Shown: one piece after another, positions 1 through 9,491 of the stretch
How the letters are laid out: each line of letters begins with the position of its first letter
Numbering within the stretch: position 1 is the first letter of the stretch
NCBI RefSeq assembly: GCF_963678635.1
Contig: NC_087069.1
Coordinates: forward strand, 22,540,360-22,604,359
Direction: 5' to 3'
Source of the DNA: Symsagittifera roscoffensis
Lineage: Eukaryota; Xenacoelomorpha; Acoela; Convolutidae
DNA length: 64,000 nt
Made by a program: the position numbers and the translations under genes
Notes under the pieces: generated by a model
Database searches by the model: none
Told to the model about the DNA's origin: nothing
Seen by the model: the letters and a program-made list of their open reading frames with translations, nothing else

Positions 1-357
1 TTGTGACAAATTATTTGCTGGTGTATACACATTGTTCCATACGTCAACCGGGACCTCTGGTTTCTTGGAAGGTGGTTCCTTGATTTTCTTTCGGCTCCAA
101 GCATCTGGGAATGTGAAATCGAACGTATGAATGGCCGCAGCGTTCCAACTGATGAAGCGCGGCTCCATCCCTGCACTCCATTTCAGCATTCTTTCTTCTG
201 CATCAAGAGCCGCTCCGATGCGAGGGGCAATAACAGGAGATCTGATTCCCAACAACATCCTCCTTATCGGTGGGTATCGCGGGCATTGGTCCGGCAGCGG
301 CCTGGACCCGGAAAGCCACGCTTGCTGGTTTTCTTTGACGTGTGCATAGGCTTCCGG
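1..357 (-). pseudogene. Unrecognised module, piece 3 (copy 1, cut by window edge)
   Basis: This continues the frame of 358-804 after an in-frame TGA at 358-360. It matches 5745-6101 apart from about two bases and is open to the window edge. See 5622-6101 for the complete version. No family is recognised. Confidence 0.6.
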
Positions 358-804
358 TCAAAGTGGGACCCTCATCGCCTCTCCTGAATCCTTCGCCACT
401 GGTCGCAGATTCCAAAGCTTCGGATTGAACTGGACATGGAAAAGGTCCTCGCGGCCCATTCGGCACTTAAAGTTGTTGTTGAAGTCCATCAACATCCAAC
501 CTGGCTCCGCTATTCTTCCAAGTAGCCTGTCGTCGCTAGCCAGCTCCCTCAGCTCCTTCTGCTCCACCCAATTCAGCACGGAGCAATCCAACACCGAAAC
601 TAGGTTGACAGACAACACTGAGTTCCTGTATGCCTTCACTTGTACATCCGGGAATACAAACGACACCCCGGGTCCGTACACCACCGTGACGAACTCCCTC
701 AGTCCATGGACTAGAGCCAGCGGATCGATCCGCATCATCACGGCCAGATCTGTCAGCAGGGGCATGCCACAATTCTGCTTGCATTCACTTGATCCCGTTG
801 CCAC
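358..804 (-). pseudogene. Unrecognised module, piece 2 (copy 1, 148 aa)
   Basis: This is the copy-1 counterpart of 6102-6548, with a few amino-acid changes (for example Ser for Tyr and Asp for Gly in the middle). The first codon is GTG and the frame is open upstream back to a TAA at 853-855, so the start is a frame opening rather than a demonstrated initiator. It ends at TGA 358-360, after which the same frame stays open. Confidence 0.6.
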
Positions 805-948
805 CTTATCTTCTCCTCTCCTTGTGAAACTCCTGTTCTGCTGCAGGAGATATTAGAGCAAGAGGATACTCCAATCCTTCATCTTCCTGAACAAGGCGGT
901 TTCCAACTGCGCGTTGAATTCAGGACTCGCTCCCTGAAGTTTTTCGGG

Positions 949-1815
949 TTAGCGTAATAACACGAGCAAATCGCCCAGCCGACCATACGTCATTGCGATC
1001 AGTGTAAGAATTCCATCCAACCTCAGGTCAGCTAACGCTTGGGTGAAGAGGTTTGCAGGTCTTTTCACAAAGTTCTCGTGACCAAACGTCACGTACAGTG
1101 CTAGCACCAGACCGATCGATAGTTTCCGGATGTCCCTAACAAAGCTCGCGATCAGATTCCGGGAGGCCCTCGGATAACACGTCGACAGGAAGGATGGCGT
1201 CCATCCCACTCCCATTCCACCCAGGATAGCGTCTGATCGCTCATATTGTGCCCTCGTGGCCAAAATATCTGCCTGGAATTTGTCCAATGACATCGTGTTC
1301 ACATCCTGCATCAATGGTAACATCATGCCCCCGGCTAACTCCCTCTCGTTTAACAAATTTTTCAGATGAGCGTGTATCTCTTCGATCACCGCCGGTGCAT
1401 GTTCGAACGCATCTTCTCGCAAGGTACACAATCTTGGTGACAAGCATAACCATGAATTGGTGTGTGGCTTCGTCCGCAAAGCCAACGCCATGAGGTCCTC
1501 TTCCGCCGATGTCATATTTTTTCTGACTGTCGTCCCATGCTCATTCTCCGCGTACTCCATTTGCCTGAACCAGAGGTCATCGGCCACCTGTTTTACCAAC
1601 AAGTGATCATCATCTACCCGTGGCCTCAACTTCAGCAACTTGGCGAAGTTGGACAGGTCCAACCCCAGGACCTCGTCCAGTACGAACCCAGTTGTGCTGC
1701 AATCCTTGAGTCCCTGGATGGCATTGGAAATGTCAGCCCAGATGGCAGGAAGCTCCGAGCGAGGTTGGTAGTAGTTGTAAGGATCCACCATCCTGTTCGG
1801 CGCAGGTTTTATCAC
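949..1815 (-). pseudogene. Unrecognised module, piece 1 (copy 1, 288 aa)
   Basis: This is the copy-1 counterpart of 6693-7559. The two proteins differ at about eight of 288 residues, which is high next to the near-identical protease and Gag parts of the same duplication. The nominal start is GTG. The stop is TAA at 949-951; the frame then continues through a second TAA at 853-855 into piece 2. Confidence 0.6.
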
Positions 1816-1853
1816 GTTGAATCGTCCCTCCGCTAAATTGTGACCATCGTGTG

Positions 1854-2621
1854 ACGATCTTGCTTTCTGAGTGGCACTTGCCAGAACGCCGAGCCCAAAT
1901 CTAACGTCGTGAAGAACTTCACGTCCCCCAGCTTGGAAAGGCTCTCATCGATGCTGGGAATCGGTTATGCGTCCTTTATCGTCACTGCGTTCAGATAACG
2001 GAAATCAAAACAAAACCTGAGTTACCCCCCTTTCTTTTTAGCCATGACCACGCCACAAGCCCATGGGGACTTCGACGGCTCGATCATGTCGTACTCCATT
2101 AACATCTCGATTTCCTTCCTGCACGCTTCCGACTTATGAGGGGTCATTCTCCTCGTCCCTTCCCTATGAGGTAGCGAGCCCTCTTCTATCTCAATCTCGT
2201 GATCTACAAAATTGAAGCAACCTATGTCGGCCTTATGCTTTGAAAAAACGTCTGCATTCCGGTTTAGCACCACCCTAAGCGAATCTAGTTCTCGGTCTGA
2301 TATTTTACCCTTCAGATGTTCTATCTCGGGCAGGACAGGTTTATTTGCTGCTAACTCTGCTTCTGTCGGTCTCTTGGGAAAATTCGAACAACTAGACAAC
2401 CCATCATCTGTCTCCGACTTCATTGAAAACAATTTCCTAGAAGATTTTAATTCATTTATTCTCTTCAGTATACATTCCTGGCTCGCGTGCAAGGGACATT
2501 TAGTTACATCAAACTTCTTCAACTTCTCCGCACTCTGAAAGTCTGTGTTCAGAGGCAATGCGTAGCCAAGTTTCTCTCCCCTCTGTATTGTCACTGTGTT
2601 TGCTTCTGTGTTCAACAACAC
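1854..2621 (-). pseudogene. Truncated reverse transcriptase fragment (copy 1)
   Basis: This is the copy-1 version of the RT fragment described at 7598-8365. It opens directly after the protease stop (TGA 2625-2627) in the same frame and is interrupted by in-frame TAA at 2022-2024 and 1965-1967. RT similarity ends near 1854, just after the motif ending VPLRKQDR. The only coding change from copy 2 in the first 199 aa is Lys for Leu in the lysine run before the first stop. Confidence 0.85.
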
Positions 2622-2624
2622 ACT

Positions 2625-3410
2625 TCAACACAGTCCGCTCTGAGTGAGTGAGAATCTTCTTCCTAAAAAAGCCGAGCTCTTACTGTTTGGATTTGGTACC
2701 AGACACACCTGTCTGTCATTACTGAGTTCATTTAGATTCCTCATCCCAAACGTCGCTACCACGGCTTGGTTTGGTTTCAATCTCACTTTTCGATCCAGAA
2801 AAGTCGGCACCTTAGCCTGGTTAGTTAAGATCTTATTAAGAGGTTTCTTTTCATACTTTCTCTCAGGATCTGAGATCCTGATCAACCCATCATTGAGGTC
2901 GATCTTGACATCAAAGTTGCGTACGAAGTCCTTTCCCAGGATGAATTGATCGGATTCGTCCAAATTTTCCACCACCAGGAAGGTCATCCAAAGATGTCTT
3001 CCTCCAAGCTGCAGTGATATGATCGGGGTCCGTCCTGTCACATAGATTGCTCCCTGATTGTCAGCTGCCAGTCTAATGTTTGTCGGTATCAGATCCGACC
3101 TGTCAAAGCCCATATCAGTCCAGGTCCTGACTGGCTTGACACTGACCACTGCACCCGTGTCTAACAGTCCTTTTACTGAAAGTTGTCTGCCCTGCACATC
3201 TAGCACATGTGCTGCCAGATCGGCTTCGCAACCTATGTGGACCGCATCCTGTTCAAGCATGGCATTGTATCCGTTTCGTCGGACCTTCAGCTCTTCTTGG
3301 CCAATGTATATCCGGCCCACCTGATCACTCGCATCAGTCACGTGAGCCTTCGTGTAGTTATTAATGCCATCTACATTCATCAGATTTTCATCAGAATCGC
3401 ATATGTCCAT
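2625..3410 (-). CDS. Retropepsin-like aspartic protease ORF (copy 1, 261 aa)
   Basis: The protein is identical to the copy-2 ORF at 8369-9154, where domain details are given: DTGA catalytic motif at residues 84-87 and ILGKDF at 157-162. It overlaps the end of the upstream linker ORF by 20 bases in the +1 frame. It ends at TGA 2625-2627, beyond which RT sequence continues in frame. Confidence 0.85.
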   Translation of the reverse strand: MDICDSDENLMNVDGINNYTKAHVTDASDQVGRIYIGQEELKVRRNGYNAMLEQDAVHIGCEADLAAHVLDVQGRQLSVKGLLDTGAVVSVKPVRTWTDMGFDRSDLIPTNIRLAADNQGAIYVTGRTPIISLQLGGRHLWMTFLVVENLDESDQFILGKDFVRNFDVKIDLNDGLIRISDPERKYEKKPLNKILTNQAKVPTFLDRKVRLKPNQAVVATFGMRNLNELSNDRQVCLVPNPNSKSSAFLGRRFSLTQSGLC

Positions 3411-3747
3411 CTACTCTCATTAGCCCTGGACCTCCTGTCGTGAGCAGCGCTCGCACTGCCATGAATCCAACTTGGGATCCTTCTCCCTCCAGGTAGTCCG
3501 CATAAATGTCCAGGTGTACCAGTGTAATCTCGGACGGTTCACTCAAGTTCTTGACCACCTGGTGTCCTGCGACCGGGATAATTGACATTATCTTCGTTCC
3601 TTCTATCGTCATGCCAAAGGTTTTACCCGATATAACGTTTAGCTTTAGTCCAGGCTTTCTGGGTCCCTGCTTGTCTTCTTCTTTCGTTGTTTTCTCCAGG
3701 ATGTCGAAATTCTTCCGAAGATCTGTGCTTTCAAGGTCCGACCTCAC
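3391..3747 (-). pseudogene. Gag-protease linker ORF (copy 1, 118 aa)
   Basis: Identical to 9135-9491 in translation. It starts with a GTG codon immediately after the Gag TGA (3748-3750) in the same reading frame, so it is a read-on of Gag rather than an independent gene. No domain is recognised. It ends at TGA 3391-3393, inside the start of the protease ORF. Confidence 0.65.
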
Positions 3748-4098
3748 TCATTGCTCAACTTCCTTCGTGGCTAGTTCCTGTTGGACCTTCTGTAACGCTG
3801 CCCTCGCTGCTAAGCCATAATTCACCTTGAGCGGGCCAGCCGATTCTGCACCCAGACCCGAGGCTACCACCTCATTGGGCAAGGTCTTCACCTTCTTAGT
3901 CGTAAAGGTGCTTGGTGTCGTTTCTAATCTCCGAGACTCAGCCTCGTTCATCAGACGTGCTCGACAGGCTTTAACGCCTGAAAGCGCCTCTTCATGACGG
4001 GGATGTTTCGCATCCGCCACTGCATCCAAAAATTGAGTGCAATCCGCCTTGAAATGTCCCTCTAAATTACAGAAGAAGCACTTCGGTACGTACTTCAT
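3748..4098 (-). pseudogene. 5'-truncated Gag, C-terminal 116 aa (copy 1)
   Basis: This corresponds to residues 258-373 of the intact Gag at 9492-10613, with one substitution (Gly for Ser in the tail). The duplication joint at 4113/4114 removed everything upstream. It therefore keeps only the second zinc knuckle, CFFCNLEGHFKADC, and lacks the capsid-like region and the first knuckle. The ATG at 4096-4098 is internal in the parent protein. Sequence before the joint enters in a different frame and terminates at TAA 4098-4100. Confidence 0.8.
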
Positions 4099-4871
4099 TA
4101 TGAGTCCTCTGACAGGGCTTCCATCAATTCCAGTTCCTGTTCCTTTGATTTCGAGTCGTTGTTGGCCTCATATTCTGACTTTTTGATCCCCATCAATCAC
4201 CAGGCCAACCGCACTTGCAAGTCAGTTCTTGTACACAGATGAGCCAGGTATGCTGCCACCGTCGCAGGTGCATGCATCGTCTCGTCGAAGTATCTTTGGA
4301 GGGCCGCCCTCCAAGAGATTTCCAGCAGCTTCTCAAGCCCGACTTCGTTTGCCTCCGAGGACATCACCGTGCCGTTTTCTTTTCTATTCAAGTTAGAGTT
4401 CCCCGTTAGCTCCTTCAAATACTCATGCATGGCTTGTTTCTCGTTCCAGGCCATCAGGTGCCCTCTCGCGGAACTTCTTGCCTTAAGCATCTCCACATAA
4501 CCTCCTGCTGGATCTCCCATGTGAACTGAGTCTGGCACTGTGATCCGGCTATACTCGACCACGTCGAGTTGTCCCTCCAGCTTCATTCGGGCCATGTTGG
4601 TTCGCGAGGGCTTGTAATCATCAAATCATCCAGATCCACACTGACTGATGACTTCCATTTCTAACTTAGTATCCGCCAAAGTTCGTGCATTTTTCTTCGA
4701 TCTTGTTGCCGTCGTGGTCAAACCTGCCAGTAGCAGCGGAGGTATCAGGTTTTCTTTTTCTCCCCCGACCAGCGTCGCATCATCACCTTGTCAATTCTCA
4801 CTTGGTCGAGCTGCTCTTGCCAATGAGGCCACCACTGCATTAGCTTTCGTTTTCACTACTCTTCGATTCAC
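4098..4871 (-). pseudogene. Unrecognised module, piece 6, with three in-frame TGA codons
   Basis: One frame stays coherent from about 4871 down to TAA 4098-4100, broken only by TGA at 4791-4793, 4626-4628 and 4197-4199. The longest clean part is 132 aa (4595-4197). It contains MARMKLEGQLDVVEYSRI near its start and a helical, Ala/Leu-rich end. After the last TGA a charged tail rich in Lys, Glu and Ser runs to the duplication joint. No zinc finger, RT, RNase H or integrase signature is visible. Codon use resembles the neighbouring retroelement frames, so I infer it belonged to the same long coding unit as pieces 1-5. Its function is unknown. Confidence 0.55.
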
Positions 4872-5035
4872 GTCTTGCTTTCTGTTTTCCCTTTCAACTG
4901 TTTCAGTCCTTTCTTGGCTCGCCTAACGGGTAATCTTCTCGTAATCTGCTGATCATCGGCACTATCCTCTGTGACTGACTCGGTCAGAACATCAGACTCT
5001 ATTGAGCTCATTAGCTTATCCAGGACCTCACGCAT
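4868..5035 (-). pseudogene. Unrecognised module, piece 5 (55 aa)
   Basis: A short open frame follows piece 4 after a frame change near 5045. It starts at ATG 5035-5033 with MREVLDKLMSSIESDVLTES and ends at TGA 4868-4870 after a strongly basic stretch containing RRAKKGLKQLKGK. The acidic-to-basic layout and the immediate frame switch into piece 6 suggest a single ancestral protein broken by indels. No domain is recognised. Confidence 0.45.
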
Positions 5036-5046
5036 GATGGGTTGGT

Positions 5047-5661
5047 TTAACCCACCTTCATTACGGACTGAGTCCCGTATCTATGTATCACGTCCCACGT
5101 CCTCTCTATGAAGGATACTCGGCTCCAGGTCACTCCCGCCTTGCGCTCAAGTTCGCTCTGGTACCTCTCCCATTCCTCTTCAGGTAGCGTATTCAGTAAG
5201 GATACCCTCATGATCTCTTCAATTCTTCTTCTCCTCGGTGATTCATGGAGCAGTTTCTGTAGGCTTCTACTCCGGTTGACCATTGCCAGGCTCATTGGAT
5301 CCACTGGGGATAAACTAGCCGGCGCCTCCTTTTTAGGGGACATGAAAGACGATGGTGTCATCAGAAATAGATTTCCATCGACTTCTCCGTCGTCGTCTTC
5401 ACTAAACTGGTTTTCCAGCAAGTCTCTCTCCAACGCTCCTAAGTCCATTCCACCCGACTTATCTCCCTTTTCCTCCATATGATCATCGTCCTGATCCATC
5501 AGTTCGTCATCATTGGGATCTGGTTTTGGTCCAGGTCCCGAAGGGCCTTGTCGCATATATATGCCCGAGTCCGGCCGCGCCGGTACGGTCAGATCCCCTG
5601 CGTGATAGAACAATTCGTCATTTACCAAGAATTCCACTGACTCCTCGCCACATGGCGCCAA
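5047..5661 (-). pseudogene. Unrecognised module, piece 4: acidic 204-aa ORF
   Basis: The N-terminal quarter is followed by a Gly/Pro-rich stretch and a highly acidic segment (DDELMDQDDDHMEEKGDK). A Ser/Pro-rich region comes next, then a basic cluster (ESPRRRRIEE), and the end is Trp-containing. The nominal first codon is TTG directly after a TGA, and the frame overlaps the end of piece 3 by 40 bases in the -1 frame. It therefore looks like a continuation reached through a frameshift, not a gene with its own start. The low-complexity charge pattern suggests a disordered linker. No family is recognised, and the sequence occurs once in this window. Confidence 0.5.
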
Positions 5662-6101
5662 TCATCGACTGCTATGTACGTGCCTCCAGTGCACTCCTTT
5701 GCTACTTCCAATATCACCACTTTCACTTCTCCTGACCACTTCAATCGTGACAAATTATTTGCTGGTGTATACACATTGTTCCATACGTCAACCGGGACCT
5801 CTGGTTTCTTGGAAGGTGGTTCCTTGATTTTCTTTCGGCTCCAAGCATCTGGGAATGTGAAATCGAACGTATGAATGGCCGCAGCGTTCCAACTGATGAA
5901 GCGCGGCTCCATCCCTGCACTCCATTTCAGCATTCTTTCTTCTGCATCAAGAGCCGCTCCGATGCGAGGGGCAATAACAGGAGATGTGATTCCCAACAAC
6001 ATCCTCCTTATCGGTGGGTATCGCGGGCATTGGTCCGGCAGCGGCCTGGACCCGGAAAGCCACGCTTGCTGGTTTTCTTTGACGTGTGCATAGGCTTCCG
6101 G
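5622..6101 (-). pseudogene. Unrecognised module, piece 3
   Basis: This is the same frame as 6102-6548, continued beyond an in-frame TGA (6102-6104). Translation resumes with PEAYAHVKENQQAW and stays open to TAA 5622-5624. An internal ATG at 6000-6002 gives a 126-aa ORF, but the coding looks uniform on both sides of it, so I take the frame to begin further upstream. It spans the left limit of the duplicated match (5745). It is rich in Trp and Pro; no catalytic motif is seen. Confidence 0.6.
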
Positions 6102-6548
6102 TCAAAGTGGGACCCTCATCGCCTCTCCTGAATCCTTCGCCACTGGTCGCAGATTCCAAAGCTTCGGATTGAACTGGACATGGAAAAGGTCCTCGCGGCC
6201 CATTCGGCACTTAAAGTTGTTGTTGAAGTCCATCAACATCCAACCTGGCTCCGCTATTCTTCCAAGTAGCCTGTCGTCGCCAGCCAGCTCCCTCAGCTCC
6301 TTCTGCTCCACCCAATTCAGCACGGAGCAACCCAACACCGAAACTAGGTTGACATACAACACTGAGTTCCTGTATGCCTTCACTTGTACATCCGGGAATA
6401 CAAACGACACCCCGGGTCCGTACACCACCGTGACGAACTCCCTCAGTCCATGGACTAGAGCCAGCGGATCGATCCGCATCATCACGGCCAGATCTGTCAG
6501 CAGGGGCATGCCACAATTCTGCTTGCATTCACTTGATCCCGTTGCCAC
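6102..6548 (-). pseudogene. Unrecognised module, piece 2 (148 aa)
   Basis: The open frame lies between TAA 6597-6599 and TGA 6102-6104, with a GTG as first nominal start. The protein has a hydrophobic central part (LREFVTVVYGPGVSFVFPD) and a segment WVEQKELRELAGDDRLLGRI that looks folded rather than random. Pieces 1, 2 and 3 share one reading frame across three stop codons over about 1.9 kb, strong evidence that they are one ancestral coding sequence. No domain is recognised. Confidence 0.6.
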
Positions 6549-6692
6549 CTTATCTTCTCCTCTCCTTGTGAAACTCCTGTTCTGCTGCAGGAGATATTAG
6601 AGCAAGAGGATACTCCAATCCTTCATCTTCCTGAACAAGGCGGTTTCCAACTGCGCGTTGAATTCAGGACTCGCTCCCTGAAGTTTTTCGGG

Positions 6693-7559
6693 TTAGCGTA
6701 ATAACACGAGCAAATCGCCCAGCCGACCATACGTCATTGCGATCAGTGTAAGAAGTCCATCCAACCTCAGGTCAGCTAACGCTTGGGTGAAGAGGTTTGC
6801 AGGTCCTTTCACAAAGTTCTCGTGACCAAACGTCACGTACAGTGCTAGCACCAGACCGATCGATAGTTTCCGGATGTCCCTAACAAAGCTCGCGATCAGC
6901 TCCCGGGAGGCCCTCGGATAACACGTCGACAGGAAGGATGGCGTCCATCCCACTCCCATTCCACCCAGGATAGCGTCTGATCGCTCATATTGTGCCCTCG
7001 TGGCCAAAATATCTGCCTGGAATTTGTCCAATGACATCGTGTTCACATCCTGCATCAATGGTAACATCATGCCTCCGGCTAACTCCCTCTCGTTTAACAA
7101 ATTTTTCAGATAAGCGTGTATCTCTTCGATCACCGCCGGTGCATGTTCGAACGCGTCTTCTCGCAAGGTACACAATCTTGGTGACAAGCATAACCATGAA
7201 TTGGTGTGTGGCTTCGTCCGCAAAGCCAACGCCATGAGGTCCTCTTCCGCCGATGTCATATTTTTTCTGACTGTCTTCCCCTGCTCATTCTCCGCGTACT
7301 CCATTTGCCTGAACCAGAGGTCATCGGCCACCTGTTTTACCAACAAGTGATCATCATCTACCCGTGGCCTCAACTTCAGCAACCTGGCGAAGTTGGACAG
7401 GTCCAACCCCAGGACCTCGTCCAGTACGAACCCAGTTGTGCTGCAATCCTTGAGTCCCTGGATGGCATTGGAAATGTCAGCCCAGATGGCAGGAAGCTCC
7501 GAGCAAGGTTGGTAGTAGTTGTAAGGATCCACCATCCTGTTCGGCGCAGGTTTTATCAC
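6693..7559 (-). pseudogene. Unrecognised module, piece 1 (288 aa)
   Basis: This is the longest open part of the unknown module. It is predominantly helical in composition, with an early segment DLSNFARLLKLRPRVDDDHL, a methionine-rich middle (MMLPLMQDVNTMSLDKF) and a hydrophobic C-terminal third (LSIGLVLALYVTFGHENF and LDGLLTLIAMTYGRLGDLL) that could be membrane-associated or a buried helical core. The nominal start is GTG; the frame is open further upstream, overlapping the end of the RT fragment. The stop is TAA 6693-6695, after which the frame continues to TAA 6597-6599. A divergent capsid, envelope-like or host-derived domain is possible, but nothing in the sequence settles it. Confidence 0.6.
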
Positions 7560-7597
7560 GTTGAATCGTCCCTCCGCTAAATTGTGACCATCATGTG

Positions 7598-8365
7598 ACG
7601 ATCTTGCTTTCTGAGTGGCACTTGCCAGAACGCCGAGCCCAAATCTAACGTCGTGAAGAACTTCACGTCCCCCAGCTTGGAAAGGCTCTCATCGATGCGG
7701 GGAATCGGTTATGCATCTTTTATCGTCACTGCGTTCAGATAACGGAAATCAAAACAAAACCTGAGTTACCCCCCTTTCTTTAAAGCCATGACCACGCCAC
7801 AAGCCCATGGGGACTTCGACGGCTCGATCATGTCGTACTCCATTAACATCTCGATTTCCTTCCTGCACGCTTCCGACTTATGAGGGGTCATTCTCCTCGT
7901 CCCTTCCCTATGAGGTAGCGAGCCCTCTTCTATCTCAATCTCGTGATCTACAAAATTGAAGCAACCTATGTCGGCCTTATGCTTTGAAAAAACGTCTGCA
8001 TTCCGGTTTAGCACCACCCTAAGCGAATCTAGTTCTCGGTCTGATATTTTACCCTTCAGATGTTCTATCTCGGGCAGGACAGGTTTATTTGCTGCTAACT
8101 CTGCTTCTGTCGGTCTCTTGGGAAAATTCGAACAACTAGACAACCCATCATCTGTCTCCGACTTCATTGAAAACAATTTCCTAGAAGATTTTAATTCATT
8201 TATTCTCTTCAGTATACATTCCTGGCTCGCGTGCAAGGGACATTTAGTTACATCAAACTTCTTCAACTTCTCCGCACTCTGAAAGTCTGTGTTCAGAGGC
8301 AATGCGTAGCCAAGTTTCTCTCCCCTCTGTATTGTCACTGTGTTTGCTTCTGTGTTCAACAACAC
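7598..8365 (-). pseudogene. Truncated Ty3/Gypsy-type reverse transcriptase fragment
   Basis: RT copies element RNA into DNA. This piece has the pre-RT linker, the fingers region ending in KSPWACGVVMALKKGG, then after TAA 7766-7768 the motif LRFCFDFRYLNAVTIKDA. After a second in-frame TAA (7709-7711) comes PIPSIDESLSKLGDVKFFTT and LDLGSAFWQVPLRKQDR, holding the first catalytic Asp (motif A). Similarity stops there. The YxDD box, thumb, connection, RNase H and integrase are absent, so it cannot encode an active enzyme. Position 8365 is a GTG; the frame continues from the protease across TGA 8369-8371. The break near 7598 marks a deletion or a junction with the unrecognised module. Confidence 0.88.
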
Positions 8366-8368
8366 ACT

Positions 8369-9154
8369 TCAACACAGTCCGCTCTGAGTGAGTGAGAATC
8401 TTCTTCCTAAAAAAGCCGAGCTCTTACTGTTTGGATTTGGTACCAGACACACCTGTCTGTCATTACTGAGTTCATTTAGATTCCTCATCCCAAACGTCGC
8501 TACCACGGCTTGGTTTGGTTTCAATCTCACTTTTCGATCCAGAAAAGTCGGCACCTTAGCCTGGTTAGTTAAGATCTTATTAAGAGGTTTCTTTTCATAC
8601 TTTCTCTCAGGATCTGAGATCCTGATCAACCCATCATTGAGGTCGATCTTGACATCAAAGTTGCGTACGAAGTCCTTTCCCAGGATGAATTGATCGGATT
8701 CGTCCAAATTTTCCACCACCAGGAAGGTCATCCAAAGATGTCTTCCTCCAAGCTGCAGTGATATGATCGGGGTCCGTCCTGTCACATAGATTGCTCCCTG
8801 ATTGTCAGCTGCCAGTCTAATGTTTGTCGGTATCAGATCCGACCTGTCAAAGCCCATATCAGTCCAGGTCCTGACTGGCTTGACACTGACCACTGCACCC
8901 GTGTCTAACAGTCCTTTTACTGAAAGTTGTCTGCCCTGCACATCTAGCACATGTGCTGCCAGATCGGCTTCGCAACCTATGTGGACCGCATCCTGTTCAA
9001 GCATGGCATTGTATCCGTTTCGTCGGACCTTCAGCTCTTCTTGGCCAATGTATATCCGGCCCACCTGATCACTCGCATCAGTCACGTGAGCCTTCGTGTA
9101 GTTATTAATGCCATCTACATTCATCAGATTTTCATCAGAATCGCATATGTCCAT
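8369..9154 (-). CDS. Retropepsin-like aspartic protease ORF (261 aa)
   Basis: Retroelement proteases cut the Gag-Pol polyprotein and work as homodimers, each subunit giving one Asp. Seen here: GLLDTGAVVSV with catalytic D84 (DTGA at 84-87), a beta-rich middle, and FILGKDF at about 156-162, the conserved hydrophobic-Gly box near the C-terminus of retropepsin folds. The first 60 residues and the tail after residue 175 are linker. The ATG at 9152-9154 directly follows a TAG in this frame and lies inside the last codons of the upstream ORF (20-base overlap, +1 frame). That layout fits either frameshifting or decay. The ORF ends at TGA 8369-8371, with RT continuing in frame. The protein is identical in both copies. 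Confidence 0.88.
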   Translation of the reverse strand: MDICDSDENLMNVDGINNYTKAHVTDASDQVGRIYIGQEELKVRRNGYNAMLEQDAVHIGCEADLAAHVLDVQGRQLSVKGLLDTGAVVSVKPVRTWTDMGFDRSDLIPTNIRLAADNQGAIYVTGRTPIISLQLGGRHLWMTFLVVENLDESDQFILGKDFVRNFDVKIDLNDGLIRISDPERKYEKKPLNKILTNQAKVPTFLDRKVRLKPNQAVVATFGMRNLNELSNDRQVCLVPNPNSKSSAFLGRRFSLTQSGLC

Positions 9155-9491
9155 CTACTCTCATTAGCCCTGGACCTCCTGTCGTGAGCAGCGCTCGCAC
9201 TGCCATGAATCCAACTTGGGATCCTTCTCCCTCCAGGTAGTCCGCATAAATGTCCAGGTGTACCAGTGTAATCTCGGACGGTTCACTCAAGTTCTTGACC
9301 ACCTGGTGTCCTGCGACCGGGATAATTGACATTATCTTCGTTCCTTCTATCGTCATGCCAAAGGTTTTACCCGATATAACGTTTAGCTTTAGTCCAGGCT
9401 TTCTGGGTCCCTGCTTGTCTTCTTCTTTCGTTGTTTTCTCCAGGATGTCGAAATTCTTCCGAAGATCTGTGCTTTCAAGGTCCGACCTCAC
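9135..9491 (-). pseudogene. Gag-protease linker ORF (118 aa)
   Basis: This opens with GTG directly after the Gag stop (TGA 9492-9494) in the same frame, so it is reached only by reading through or by loss of the stop. It contains a mildly conserved-looking stretch KLNVISGKTFGMTIEGTKI and ends at TGA 9135-9137, overlapping the protease start. No known domain is recognised; position suggests a spacer between nucleocapsid and protease. Confidence 0.65.

Larger units (their letters stand above)
1..4113 (-). repeat. Second, left-truncated copy of the 5,744-bp unit
   Basis: This is the downstream copy in the minus-strand sense, cut by the window edge. The match is still running at position 1, where only base 2 differs from its partner, so the missing remainder probably lies just outside. 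It carries the same stop codons and frame changes as the copy at 5745-9857. Confidence 0.9.

Noticed and set aside
127-3820. Plus-strand ORFs opposite the retroelement frames (and copies at 5871-9564)
   Set aside because: They are antisense shadows of the minus-strand Gag, protease and unknown-module frames, with no protein-like motifs of their own.
7598-8365. Functional reverse transcriptase
   Set aside because: Two in-frame TAA codons, and loss of the YxDD box and everything after motif A.
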